In this document: positions 45,782 through 54,247 of the stretch, piece after piece | Position numbering within the stretch: position 1 is the stretch's first letter | How the letters are laid out: the number at the start of each line of letters is the position of its first letter | NCBI RefSeq assembly: GCF_004358185.1 | Contig: NZ_SMUV01000060.1 | Span: forward strand, 1-64,000 | Source: Antarcticimicrobium luteum | Lineage (GTDB): Bacteria; Pseudomonadota; Alphaproteobacteria; Rhodobacterales; Rhodobacteraceae | Direction of reading: 5' to 3' | DNA: 64,000 nucleotides | Notes under the pieces: model-generated | What the model was told of the DNA's origin: nothing | Database searches by the model: none | What the model saw: the letters and a program-made list of their open reading frames with translations, nothing else | Made by a program: the position numbers and the translations under genes

Positions 45782-46414
45782 ATGAATTTTCACGAGGTGC
45801 GGTTTCCCGCCTCACTGAGCTTTGGCTCGGTGGGCGGGCCGGAGCGGCGGACCGATATCGTCACGCTGGCCAACGGGTTCGAGGAGCGCAACACGCCCTG
45901 GGCGCATGCGCGGCGGCGTTACGATGCGGGGTTGGGGATGCGCTCGCTCGATGATGTCGAGGTGCTGATCGCGTTTTTCGAGGCGCGGCAGGGGCAGATG
46001 TACGGGTTCCGCTGGAAGGACTGGTCCGATTACAAATCCGGTCGCGCCCGCGCCGATCTGCGGTTCGACGATCAGGTGATCGCGCGGGGCGACGGGGCGA
46101 CGCGGGTGTTTCAGCTGATGAAAACCTATCGCTCGGGCGATCACAGCTATGCGCGGCCGATCACCAAGCCGGTGGCGGGTACGGTGCGGGTGGGGCTGGA
46201 GCAGGACGAGATGCAGGAGACGGTGGATTACACCGTGGACACCGCGACCGGACTGATCAGCTTTGCCCATCCGCCGGGGGAGGATCTGGCGGTGACCGCG
46301 GGGTACGAGTTCGACGTGCCGGTGCGGTTCGACACCGACCGCATCCAGACCAGCGTGGCCAGTTTCCAGGCCGGCGATGTGCCGACCGTGCCGGTGGTGG
46401 AGGTGCGGGTATGA
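45782..46414 (+). CDS. g12: GTA g12, distal tail protein (DUF2460)
   Basis: 210 residues of the DUF2460 family (MNFHEVRFPASLSFGSVGGP, GQMYGFRWKDWSDYKSG). It forms the distal tail ring that starts the tail tip. It overlaps g13 by 4 bases. Confidence 0.9.
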   Translation: MNFHEVRFPASLSFGSVGGPERRTDIVTLANGFEERNTPWAHARRRYDAGLGMRSLDDVEVLIAFFEARQGQMYGFRWKDWSDYKSGRARADLRFDDQVIARGDGATRVFQLMKTYRSGDHSYARPITKPVAGTVRVGLEQDEMQETVDYTVDTATGLISFAHPPGEDLAVTAGYEFDVPVRFDTDRIQTSVASFQAGDVPTVPVVEVRV

Positions 46415-47304
46415 CCACGGATGCGATGAGCGACGCCTTTCGCGCCCATGTGGCGAGTGGGGTGACGACGCTGTGTCGTTGCTGGGCGCTGACCCGCTCT
46501 GACGGGATGCAATACGGGTTCACCGATCACGACCGGACGCTGAACTTCGACGGTCTCAGCTTCAGGGCCGAGACCGGGCTGTCGGCGCAGGCGCTGCAAC
46601 AGGCGACGGGGCTGGCGGTGGACAATACCGAGGCGATCGGCGCGCTGAGCGATGCGGGGCTCAGAGAAGACGAGATCGAGGCCGGGCGGTTCGACGGCGC
46701 CGAGTTGCGCGCCTGGCTGGTGAACTGGGCCGATGTTTCGGTGCGCTGGTTGCAGTTTCGCGGCACGCTGGGCGAGATCCGGCGCGGCGGCGGGGCGTTT
46801 CGCGCCGATCTGCGCGGGCTGACCCAGGCGCTGAACCGGCCCTTGGGGCGGATCTATCAGAAGGCCTGCACGGCGGTATTGGGCGATGGCGGCTGCCGGT
46901 TCGATCTGGCGGCACCCGGTTACGCCGAGGAGCGGGCCGCGGCGGCGGTGGAGGACGCGCGCGTGTTTCGCTGGGACGATTTGGCGGGGTTCGAGCCGGG
47001 CTGGTTCGCGCGCGGCCGGCTGGAGGTGCTGAGCGGCGCGGCGGCCGGGCTCTGGGGGCTGATCAAGGCTGATGAGACCGAGGCGGCGGCGCGGCGGATC
47101 GAGTTGTGGGAGCCGCTGCGCGCCGGCGTGGCCTCCGGCGATCTGCTGCGGCTTGAGGCGGGCTGCGACAAGCGGATGGAAACCTGCCGGCTGAAGTTCA
47201 ACAACCTGCTGAACTTTCGGGGCTTTCCCGACATTCCGGGCGAGGATTGGGTGGTGGCGGTGCCGAAATCGACCAAACCCAACACCGGGGGCAGCCTGCG
47301 GTGA
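46411..47304 (+). CDS. g13: GTA g13, tail hub protein (DUF2163)
   Basis: 297 residues of the DUF2163 / phage BR0599 family (GLTQALNRPLGRIYQKACTA, RLKFNNLLNFRGFPDIPGED). Four Cys in KACTAVLGDGGCRF and GCDKRMETCRLK may bind an iron-sulfur cluster, as I recall for the hub of the Rhodobacter capsulatus GTA. It overlaps g14 by 4 bases. Confidence 0.9.
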   Translation: MTTDAMSDAFRAHVASGVTTLCRCWALTRSDGMQYGFTDHDRTLNFDGLSFRAETGLSAQALQQATGLAVDNTEAIGALSDAGLREDEIEAGRFDGAELRAWLVNWADVSVRWLQFRGTLGEIRRGGGAFRADLRGLTQALNRPLGRIYQKACTAVLGDGGCRFDLAAPGYAEERAAAAVEDARVFRWDDLAGFEPGWFARGRLEVLSGAAAGLWGLIKADETEAAARRIELWEPLRAGVASGDLLRLEAGCDKRMETCRLKFNNLLNFRGFPDIPGEDWVVAVPKSTKPNTGGSLR

Positions 47305-47759
47305 GGGGGGCCCGGAGGGATGTTGTGGCGTCCGCGCGCGGCTGGATCGGCACCCCCTATCGCCATCAGGCGGCGACCAGGGGCGCCGGCGCCGATTGCC
47401 TCGGGCTGGTGCGCGGGGTCTGGCGCGAGCTGTGCGGGGCGGAGCCGGTCACGGTGCCGGCCTATACCATGGACTGGTCCGAGCCGCAGGGGGAGGAGCG
47501 GCTCTGGGCGGCGGCCCGCTGTCATCTGATCGAGGTCTGCGGCCCGCCGGTTGCGGGGGACGTGCTGCTGTTCCGGATGCGCGCGGGCGCGGTGGCCAAG
47601 CATCTGGGCATTCTGGCCGAGGCAGGGTCTGCGGCCAGTTTCGTGCACGCCTATGCCGGGCGCGGCGTGGTGGAAAGCCCGCTGAGCGCGCCCTGGGCGC
47701 GGCGGGTGGTTGCGCGGTTTGCATTTCCGAAGGGTGACAGGGTCAGGGAGGGGCGCTGA
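47301..47759 (+). CDS. g14: GTA g14, NlpC/P60-type cell wall peptidase
   Basis: 152 residues from GTG 47301, whose GTGA overlaps the g13 stop. NlpC/P60 fold: catalytic Cys in GADCLGLVRG and His in AKHLGILAEA, with TPYRHQAA before the Cys. It opens peptidoglycan peptides during DNA delivery. Its stop overlaps the g15 ATG by 1 base. Confidence 0.9.
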   Translation: MRGARRDVVASARGWIGTPYRHQAATRGAGADCLGLVRGVWRELCGAEPVTVPAYTMDWSEPQGEERLWAAARCHLIEVCGPPVAGDVLLFRMRAGAVAKHLGILAEAGSAASFVHAYAGRGVVESPLSAPWARRVVARFAFPKGDRVREGR

Positions 47760-50700
47760 TGGCGACGATACTTTTGTCCGCGGCGGGGGCGGCGATCGGC
47801 GGCTCGGTCGGCGGTACGCTGGCGGGGCTGTCCTCGGTCGCGATCGGCCGCGCGGTGGGGGCAACCCTGGGCCGGATGATCGACGAGCGGCTTCTGGGGC
47901 TGGGCGCCGCTCCGGTGGAGACGGGAAAGGTGGACCGGTTCCGCCTGATGCAGGCGGGCGAGGGCGAGCCGATCCCGCAGGTCTATGGCCGGATGCGGCT
48001 GGGCGGTCAGGTGATCTGGGCGTCGGATTTTCAGGAGAGCGCGACGACAAGGGGCGGCAAAGGCGGCGCGCCCTCGGCCAAGGTCACGGAATACAGCTAT
48101 TCGGTGTCGCTGGCGGTGGCGCTTTGCGAGGGGGAGGTTCTCAGTGTCGGTCGGGTCTGGGCCGATGGCGAGGAGGTGGCGCGGTCTGATCTGAACATGC
48201 GGGTCTATCCGGGCAGCGCCGATCAGCTGCCCGATCCGTTGATCGAGGCGATCGAGGGCGCGGGCATGGTGCCGGCCTATCGCGGCACCGCCTATGTGGT
48301 GATGGAGGATGTCGACCTGGCGCCCTACGGCAACCGGGTGCCGCAACTGTCCTTTGAGGTGCTGCGGGCGGATCAGCCGGGGACCGGCCACTATGACCAT
48401 GACCCGGCGCAGCTGGTGCGGGGCGTGGCGCTGATCCCCGGAACGGGGGAATATGCGCTGGCGACCACGCCGGTCCATTACAGCAACGGGCCGGGCAGCC
48501 GCTGGGCGGCGAACCAGGTCACGCCCTCGGGGCTGGCGGATTTCCCGCGCGCCTTCGAACAGCTCACCGAGGAGTTGCCGGGGTGCGATGCGGTTTCGCT
48601 GGTGGTGTCCTGGTTCGGCGGCGATCTGCGCTGCGGCCATTGCCGGATCGAGCCCAAGGTCGAGCACAAGGAGGCCGAGGGCGAGAACATGGTCTGGCAG
48701 GTCGCCGGGGTGACGCGGGCGGCGGCCGGGCAGATCGCGCAGGTGGAGGGGCGGCCGGTCTATGGCGGCACCCCGGCGGATGCGGCGGTGGTCGAGGCGA
48801 TTCGGCACATGCGCGACGCCGGGCGGCGGGTGATGTTCTATCCCTTTGTCCTGATGGACCAGATGACGGGCAACGGTCTGCCAGACCCCTGGACCGGGGC
48901 GGCGGATCAGCCGCATCTGCCCTGGCGCGGGCGGATCACCCTGTCCGTGGCACCGGGGCAGGCCGTCAGCCCGGATGGCACCGCGGCGGCTGACGCGGAG
49001 GTTTCGGCCTTCATGGGGACTGCCACGGCGGCGGATTTTACCGTCGGCGACGGAGTGGTGACCTACAGCGGACCGGAGGAATGGGGGCTGCGGCGGTTCA
49101 TCCTGCATTACGCGGCGCTTTGCGCGGCGGCCGGGGGCGTGGCGGCCTTTTGCATCGGGTCGGAGCTGCGCGGACTGACCCAGATCCGGGGCGCGACCGG
49201 CTTTCCGGTGGTCGCGGCGCTGCGTGATCTGGCGGGCGAGGTGCGCGCGCTGCTGGGGCCGGAGGTCGAGCTGGGCTATGCCGCCGACTGGTCGGAATAT
49301 TTCGGCTATCAGCCCGAGGACGGCAGCGGCGACCGCTATTTCCACCTGGACCCGCTCTGGGCCGATCCGCAGATCGATTTCATCGGCATCGACAACTACA
49401 TGCCGCTGTCCGACTGGCGCCAGGGAGAGGATCATCTGGATGCGCAAGCCGGCTGGGAGAGCATTTATGACCCGGCCTATCTCGACGCCAATGTGGAGGG
49501 CGGCGAAGGCTACGACTGGTATTACCATTCCGATGAGGCCCGGGCGGCGCAGATCCGCACGCCGATCACCGATGGCGCGCATGCGGAGCCTTGGGTCTGG
49601 CGCTTCAAGGATCTGCGCGGCTGGTGGGAGAACGATCATCACGAGCGGATCGGCGGCGTACGGCAGGCCATGGCCACCGCCTGGGAGCCGCAGATGAAAC
49701 CGATCTGGTTCACCGAGCTGGGGTGCGCCGCGATCGACAAGGGCACCAACCAGCCGAACAAGTTCCTCGATCCGAAATCCTCGGAATCCAGGCTGCCGAG
49801 ATATTCCACCGGGCGGCGCGACGATCTGATCCAGCTTTGCTATCTGCGGGCGCAACTGGGGCATTGGGCGGAGGCGGCGAACAATCCGGTCTCGGAGGTC
49901 TATGGCGCGCCGATGCTGGATCTGGCGAACGCCTATGTCTGGGCCTGGGACGCGCGGCCGTTCCCGGCCTTTCCCAACCGCGCCGACCTGTGGAGCGATG
50001 GCGACAATTACATGCGTGGGCACTGGCTGAACGGGCGCATGGGCGCGCGCAGGCTTGCCTCGGTGATCGAGGAGCTGTGCGCCCGCGCCGGGCTGAGCGC
50101 GATCGACACCGCGCGGGTGCATGACATCGTGCGCGGCTATCGCGTCGACCGGATCGACGACGTGCGCGCCGCGCTGCAACCGCTGATGCTGTGCTATGGC
50201 CTGGATGCGGTTGAGCGCGACGGGCTGCTGCGGTTCCTGCCACGTGACGGGCGCGCAGGGGAGAGCGTGGACGGCGACCGCCTGGCCGAAAGCGGAGAGG
50301 TCGACGGGCTGGTCGAACTCGCCCGCGTGCCCGAGGCGGAACTGGCCGGGCGGGTGCAGGTCCGGTTCGTCGAATGGGGGGGCGATCACGATGTGACCGC
50401 CGAACAGGCGGTGCTGGCCGATGACGCCACCCACGCGGTGGCGGTGACCGACCTGCCGCTGGCCCTGACCCGGAGCGAGGGGCGCGCGGTGGCCGAACGC
50501 TGGCTGACCGAGGCGCGGGTGGCCCGCGACAGCGCGCGCTTTGCGCTGCCGCCGTCGCGCATGGCGCTGGGCGCGGGCGATGTGGTCCGGCTGCCGGGCG
50601 AGGGGGCGGCGGGCGGCGCGCTCTACCGGATCGACCGGGTCGAGCAGACCGAGGCGCAGCTGATCGAGGCGGTGCGGATCGAGCCGGCGGTCTATACGCC

Positions 50701-51688
50701 CTCGGAGCCGGTGGGCGGGCCGCCCTCGGCGCGGGCCTTTGCCGCACCGGTGCCGGTGCTGCCGCTGTTTATGGATCTGCCGCTGATCTCTGGCGACGAG
50801 GTGCCCCATGCGCCGCATCTGGCGGTGACGGCCACCCCATGGCCGGGAACGGTGGCGGTCTATGCCTCGGCGCTGGACGAGAATTACGAGTTGGACGAGA
50901 TCATCGCCGCCCGGTCCGTGATCGGGGTGACCGAAACGCCGATGGCCGCGGCGCGGCCCGGATTCTGGGACGAGGGGGCGCCGTTGCAGGTACGGTTGCT
51001 GAACGGCGCGCTGGAGAGCCGCGATGCGCTGGCGGTACTGAACGGGGCCAATCTGGCCGCGATCGGCGACGGCAGCAGCGGCAACTGGGAGCTTATACAG
51101 TTCCGCGGAGCCGAACTGGTGGATGCCGATACCTATCTGCTGACCGGCCGGTTGCGCGGGCAGGCGGGCAGCGACGGGGTGATGCCCGACATATGGCCGC
51201 CCGGCTCCTGGCTGGTGCTGCTGGACAGGCGGCCGGTGCAGACCGGGCTGACCCCGGCGCAGCGGCGGGTAGCGCGGCACTACCGGATCGGTCCGGGGCG
51301 GCGGGGCTATGATGACCCGTCCTATCAGCATCTGGTCGAGGCCTTCGACGGCAACGGGCTGCGCCCCTACGCGCCCTGTCATCTGGAGGTGACCCGGGAC
51401 GAGACCGGCGCCTATACGGCCGGCTGGATCCGGCGCACACGGGAGGTTGGCGGCAGCGACTGGGCGCTGGACGAGGTGCCGCTGGCAGAGGAGCGCGAGG
51501 CCTATCTGCTGCGGGTGATGCAGGGGGCGGTGCTGTTGCGCGAAGAGACCGTGAGCACACCGGCCTGGGCCTATGGTGCGGCGGCGCAGGCGGCGGACGG
51601 GTTGTCCCCGCCGGCGGTCCTGGAGGTGGCGCAGATCTCGGCCCGCTACGGGCCGGGGCCGTTTGCCCGGGTCGCGCTGCCGGAATAA
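47759..51688 (+). CDS. g15: GTA g15, megatron / host-specificity tail tip protein
   Basis: 1309 residues. An N-terminal hydrophobic segment (GGSVGGTLAGLSSVAIGRAV) may insert into membrane. A TIM-barrel-like glycoside hydrolase domain covers about residues 430-730 (FIGIDNYMPLSDWRQG, PIWFTELGCAAIDKGTNQPN). The rest is beta-rich and probably binds the cell surface. It forms the tail tip and determines which cells receive DNA. Complete, with no frameshift seen. Confidence 0.93.
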   Translation: MATILLSAAGAAIGGSVGGTLAGLSSVAIGRAVGATLGRMIDERLLGLGAAPVETGKVDRFRLMQAGEGEPIPQVYGRMRLGGQVIWASDFQESATTRGGKGGAPSAKVTEYSYSVSLAVALCEGEVLSVGRVWADGEEVARSDLNMRVYPGSADQLPDPLIEAIEGAGMVPAYRGTAYVVMEDVDLAPYGNRVPQLSFEVLRADQPGTGHYDHDPAQLVRGVALIPGTGEYALATTPVHYSNGPGSRWAANQVTPSGLADFPRAFEQLTEELPGCDAVSLVVSWFGGDLRCGHCRIEPKVEHKEAEGENMVWQVAGVTRAAAGQIAQVEGRPVYGGTPADAAVVEAIRHMRDAGRRVMFYPFVLMDQMTGNGLPDPWTGAADQPHLPWRGRITLSVAPGQAVSPDGTAAADAEVSAFMGTATAADFTVGDGVVTYSGPEEWGLRRFILHYAALCAAAGGVAAFCIGSELRGLTQIRGATGFPVVAALRDLAGEVRALLGPEVELGYAADWSEYFGYQPEDGSGDRYFHLDPLWADPQIDFIGIDNYMPLSDWRQGEDHLDAQAGWESIYDPAYLDANVEGGEGYDWYYHSDEARAAQIRTPITDGAHAEPWVWRFKDLRGWWENDHHERIGGVRQAMATAWEPQMKPIWFTELGCAAIDKGTNQPNKFLDPKSSESRLPRYSTGRRDDLIQLCYLRAQLGHWAEAANNPVSEVYGAPMLDLANAYVWAWDARPFPAFPNRADLWSDGDNYMRGHWLNGRMGARRLASVIEELCARAGLSAIDTARVHDIVRGYRVDRIDDVRAALQPLMLCYGLDAVERDGLLRFLPRDGRAGESVDGDRLAESGEVDGLVELARVPEAELAGRVQVRFVEWGGDHDVTAEQAVLADDATHAVAVTDLPLALTRSEGRAVAERWLTEARVARDSARFALPPSRMALGAGDVVRLPGEGAAGGALYRIDRVEQTEAQLIEAVRIEPAVYTPSEPVGGPPSARAFAAPVPVLPLFMDLPLISGDEVPHAPHLAVTATPWPGTVAVYASALDENYELDEIIAARSVIGVTETPMAAARPGFWDEGAPLQVRLLNGALESRDALAVLNGANLAAIGDGSSGNWELIQFRGAELVDADTYLLTGRLRGQAGSDGVMPDIWPPGSWLVLLDRRPVQTGLTPAQRRVARHYRIGPGRRGYDDPSYQHLVEAFDGNGLRPYAPCHLEVTRDETGAYTAGWIRRTREVGGSDWALDEVPLAEEREAYLLRVMQGAVLLREETVSTPAWAYGAAAQAADGLSPPAVLEVAQISARYGPGPFARVALPE

Positions 51689-51692
51689 TCCG

Positions 51693-51986
51693 ATGCGGCC
51701 CGTCCTGCACGGGGACGTCTGCTGTGCCGCGCGGGCGCTGTTGGCGGCGGCGCCGGAGGATCGCGGCGCGCTTTGCCGGCAGATCCTGAACCAGGCGTGG
51801 GCCGCCGACCGCTATCGGCGGCGCCATGGAAGATTGCATCCGCGCTGGGGCAACGGATCGCTGATGGCGGCGGCGCGCAAACACCCGATGGCGGACGAGC
51901 CGGGGTTCGACGATCCCGGCTATCGCCATTGCTTCGTCATGGTGCTGCGGGCGCTGGGCGCGCGGCTTAGCCCGAGGCGCAGCTGA
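51693..51986 (+). CDS. Small protein at the end of the GTA cluster
   Basis: 97 residues from ATG 51693, 4 bases after the g15 stop, so in the same operon. Cys and Arg rich (HGDVCCAARALLAAAPEDRG, AADRYRRRHGRLHPRWGNGS). A similar small gene after g15 occurs in related GTA clusters as far as I recall. Role unknown. Its 3' end overlaps the convergent dksA-like gene by 20 bases. Confidence 0.75.
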   Translation: MRPVLHGDVCCAARALLAAAPEDRGALCRQILNQAWAADRYRRRHGRLHPRWGNGSLMAAARKHPMADEPGFDDPGYRHCFVMVLRALGARLSPRRS

Positions 51987-52305
51987 CGCAGCGGGTGACG
52001 GCGGGGTTCAGCTCCAGCCGCCTGACGGCGATCTCTTCGCCGCAATCCTCACAATACCCGAACTCGCCCGCGTCGATCCGCGCCAGCGCGGCGCGCAAAC
52101 CCCTGGCCGCGCCATCGCGGCGGACCTGCTGCGCCCTGGCCATGGCCTGGTTCTGCAACGCGTCCATGCGGCTGAGCCGGCCCACCGATTGCTGGTCCAG
52201 TTCAACCACCGCCTGGGCATCGCGGCCGAGGCGGTTTTCCTGTTCGATCTGCTCCAGCCGGGCTCGGATCAGCGCGGCAAGACGGGCGGTGTCGGTCTCA
52301 TTCAT
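51967..52305 (-). CDS. DksA/TraR-family zinc-finger protein
   Basis: 112 residues. A long helical N-terminal part with a coiled-coil look is followed by the C-terminal C4 zinc finger (CEDCGEEIAVRRLELNP then VTRCVSC). Such proteins bind RNA polymerase through the secondary channel, often with ppGpp. A start six codons further upstream (ATG at 52323) is also possible. Overlaps the GTA end tail to tail. Confidence 0.85.
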   Translation of the reverse strand: MNETDTARLAALIRARLEQIEQENRLGRDAQAVVELDQQSVGRLSRMDALQNQAMARAQQVRRDGAARGLRAALARIDAGEFGYCEDCGEEIAVRRLELNPAVTRCVSCASG

Positions 52306-52389
52306 ATCTCGTATAGGTGTCATCACGGGTTTGCGTTTGGCGTTTCTTCGCCTAGATGGCATTCTAGGGGCAGGAAAGGACATATTGCC

Positions 52390-53199
52390 ATGCTTGAACC
52401 GCGCAAGAAAATCTCTCCGGTCGACCCGGTCTGGGACCGCATCCGGTCCGAGGCGCAGGACATCGTTCAGAACGCGCCGCTGATGGGGGGGCTGGTCCAT
52501 GCCTGCATCCTGCACCACGCGACGCTGAACAAGGCGCTGTCGTATCGGGTGGCGGCGAAACTGAGCTCCAACGAGATGTCGATGGTGGTGCTGCGCGAGA
52601 TCGTCGATCAGGCCTATGCGGAGACGCCGGAGCTGATCGATGCGGCCCGCGCCGACCTGATGGCGGTCTACGAGCGCGATCCGGCCTGCCACCGGCTGGT
52701 GCAGCCGGTGCTGTACTTCAAGGGCTATCAGGCGATGCAGGCCTATCGCATCGCCCATTGGCTGTGGAAAAAGGGCCAGCACGATCTGGCCTATTTCTTT
52801 CAGATGCGGGTGTCTGAGATCTTCAGCGTCGATATCCATCCGGCGGCGCGGATCGGCAAGGGGATCATGATCGACCATGCCCATTCCATCGTCATCGGCG
52901 AGACGGCGGTGGTGGGGGACAATGTCTCGATGCTGCATTCGGTGACGCTGGGCGGCACCGGCAAGGAGGAGGAGGACCGCCATCCGAAGATCGAGGATGG
53001 TGTGCTGATCGGCGCCGGCGCCAAGGTGCTGGGCAATATCCGGGTCGGCCATTGCAGCCGCATTGCCGCCGGGTCGGTGGTGCTGCAGGATGTGCCGCCC
53101 TGCAAGACAGTGGCCGGGGTGCCGGCCAAGATCGTCGGCGAGGCCGGGTGTGACCAGCCGTCGGTGAAGATGGATCAGATCGTCGGCGTCCGATCATAA
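52390..53199 (+). CDS. cysE: Serine O-acetyltransferase
   Basis: 269 residues from ATG 52390. An N-terminal helical SATase domain (about 10-140, EAQDIVQNAPLMGGLVHACI) precedes a left-handed beta-helix of hexapeptide repeats (FSVDIHPAARIGKGIMIDHA, HSVTLGGTGKE with catalytic His). It makes O-acetylserine from serine and acetyl-CoA for cysteine synthesis. It flanks the GTA cluster, a neighbourhood I remember from other Rhodobacterales. Confidence 0.95.
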   Translation: MLEPRKKISPVDPVWDRIRSEAQDIVQNAPLMGGLVHACILHHATLNKALSYRVAAKLSSNEMSMVVLREIVDQAYAETPELIDAARADLMAVYERDPACHRLVQPVLYFKGYQAMQAYRIAHWLWKKGQHDLAYFFQMRVSEIFSVDIHPAARIGKGIMIDHAHSIVIGETAVVGDNVSMLHSVTLGGTGKEEEDRHPKIEDGVLIGAGAKVLGNIRVGHCSRIAAGSVVLQDVPPCKTVAGVPAKIVGEAGCDQPSVKMDQIVGVRS

Positions 53200-53220
53200 C
53201 TCTGTTCGGCTCGTGAATGA

Positions 53221-53247
53221 AAAACGCCGCCCCTGGGGCGGCGTTTT
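53221..53247 (+). terminator. Intrinsic terminator after cysE
   Basis: A 27-base near-perfect inverted repeat, AAAACGCCGCCCC and GGGGCGGCGTTTT around one central base, ends in TTTT and starts with AAAA, so it can work in both directions. Confidence 0.8.
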
Positions 53248-53452
53248 GCGTTTGAGGGGGTGGGCGCGCTGTCTGCCCCCTCTTGGCCTGCGGGTCAATT
53301 CTCCGGGCACCGCCGGTTCGGCGCCGAAGTCGCTCCATTCGAGCGGTTCTCGGGCGCGCCCTGCCGCCCCGAAGGGCCTCCGGCCGGAAGTCGGCAGAGC
53401 AAAGCCAAGGCGCACCTGCTTCTGCTGGTCCGGAACCGGCCGGGAGAGCGGT

Positions 53453-53512
53453 CTTGACAAGGTGTAAAGTCAGGCGCTAAGAGGGGCCGAGACTTGACAT
53501 GGTGTAAAGTCA
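53453..53512. promoter_or_regulatory. Two 20-bp operator-like direct repeats
   Basis: The core TTGACA-GGTGTAAAGTCA (with A or T at one position) occurs at 53453-53472 and again at 53493-53512, exactly 40 bp apart and differing at 1 of 20 positions. Each contains outer TGAC/GTCA arms around 10 bases, as in dimeric regulator sites. They lie 130-190 bases before the DUF1772-type gene. No regulator gene is adjacent. The rest of 53248-53644 shows no gene. Confidence 0.6.
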
Positions 53513-53644
53513 CGGGCCCGCCCGGTGCAGAGATCCGGCGTCGGCCTCTCACTGCCGGAACTGGCCGCTCTGATGCGCCACCTGACGGCAACAATCTGTG
53601 CCGGCCATGTTGCCGGCAATTCGAAACGAATACCGGAAAGGAAA

Positions 53645-54148
53645 ATGAACGTGTTTGTTGAGTGGGCTATCTGGGGCATTGTTGCCCTCTCGTTGGCGAT
53701 CGGTCTTGTCTCGGGGGTTTTTCTGGCGTTTTCCGATTTCGTCATGCCGTCGCTTTTGGCGTCAAAACCGGCGGCGGGCAGTGAGGCCATGCAGGTCATC
53801 AACCGCAAGGTCTACGCCTCGATCTTCATCGTGCTTCTGGTCGGGATGATCCCGGTCACGGTGGCTGTGGGCGGACTGGCCTATCTTTTTCTTCCGGGTC
53901 CGGCCGCGACCTGGCTGATGGCGGGGGGAGCGTTGTATTTCGTCGGTGTCTTCCTGGCCTCGATGTTCGGAAACATTCCGATGAACCGCCGGCTTGAGGC
54001 GATGCCGCAGGGCGGAAGCGACGCGCAGGCCTATTGGCCGTCCTATGTCAGGGGGTGGCAGATCTGGAACCACCTGCGCACGATCTCTTCCTTTGCCACG
54101 ATGGGGTGTTATGTGATCGCCGCGGTCCTTCTGGCGCAGGGGCTTTGA
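53645..54148 (+). CDS. DUF1772-type small membrane protein
   Basis: 167 residues from ATG 53645 (MNVFVEWAIWGIVALSLAIG), preceded by GGAAAGGAAAATG with a purine-rich ribosome-binding site. Four hydrophobic segments are visible (about 7-30, 55-78, 85-105, 142-163). GNIPMNRRLEAM between helices 3 and 4 and FLAFSDFVMPSL after helix 1 suggest the DUF1772 / anthrone oxygenase-like family. Function is not established. Probably regulated through the upstream repeats. Confidence 0.7.
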   Translation: MNVFVEWAIWGIVALSLAIGLVSGVFLAFSDFVMPSLLASKPAAGSEAMQVINRKVYASIFIVLLVGMIPVTVAVGGLAYLFLPGPAATWLMAGGALYFVGVFLASMFGNIPMNRRLEAMPQGGSDAQAYWPSYVRGWQIWNHLRTISSFATMGCYVIAAVLLAQGL

Positions 54149-54188
54149 CGGTCGCCCGCGCGGCGCCCCGGTCGTCCTAGGTCACGAA

Positions 54189-54219
54189 AAAGGCGCCCGT
54201 TTGCGAAACGGGCGCCTTT
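54189..54219. terminator. Bidirectional terminator between the DUF1772 gene and aceF
   Basis: AAAGGCGCCCGTTT-GCG-AAACGGGCGCCTTT is a 14-bp perfect stem flanked by A and T runs. It can end both convergent transcripts. Confidence 0.85.
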
Positions 54220-54247
54220 GTCTGCATGGTATGTCCGTCCGGGCCGG

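Noticed and set aside
47651-51382. A 1243-codon open frame on the minus strand.
   Set aside because: It is antisense to the clear GTA g15 protein; codon bias of GC-rich DNA removes stops on the other strand. Its translation is rich in Arg, Pro, His and Gln without family features.
53213-53467. Several plus-strand frames in the cysE to DUF1772 gap.
   Set aside because: They run through the cysE terminator, lack ribosome-binding sites and show no protein features.
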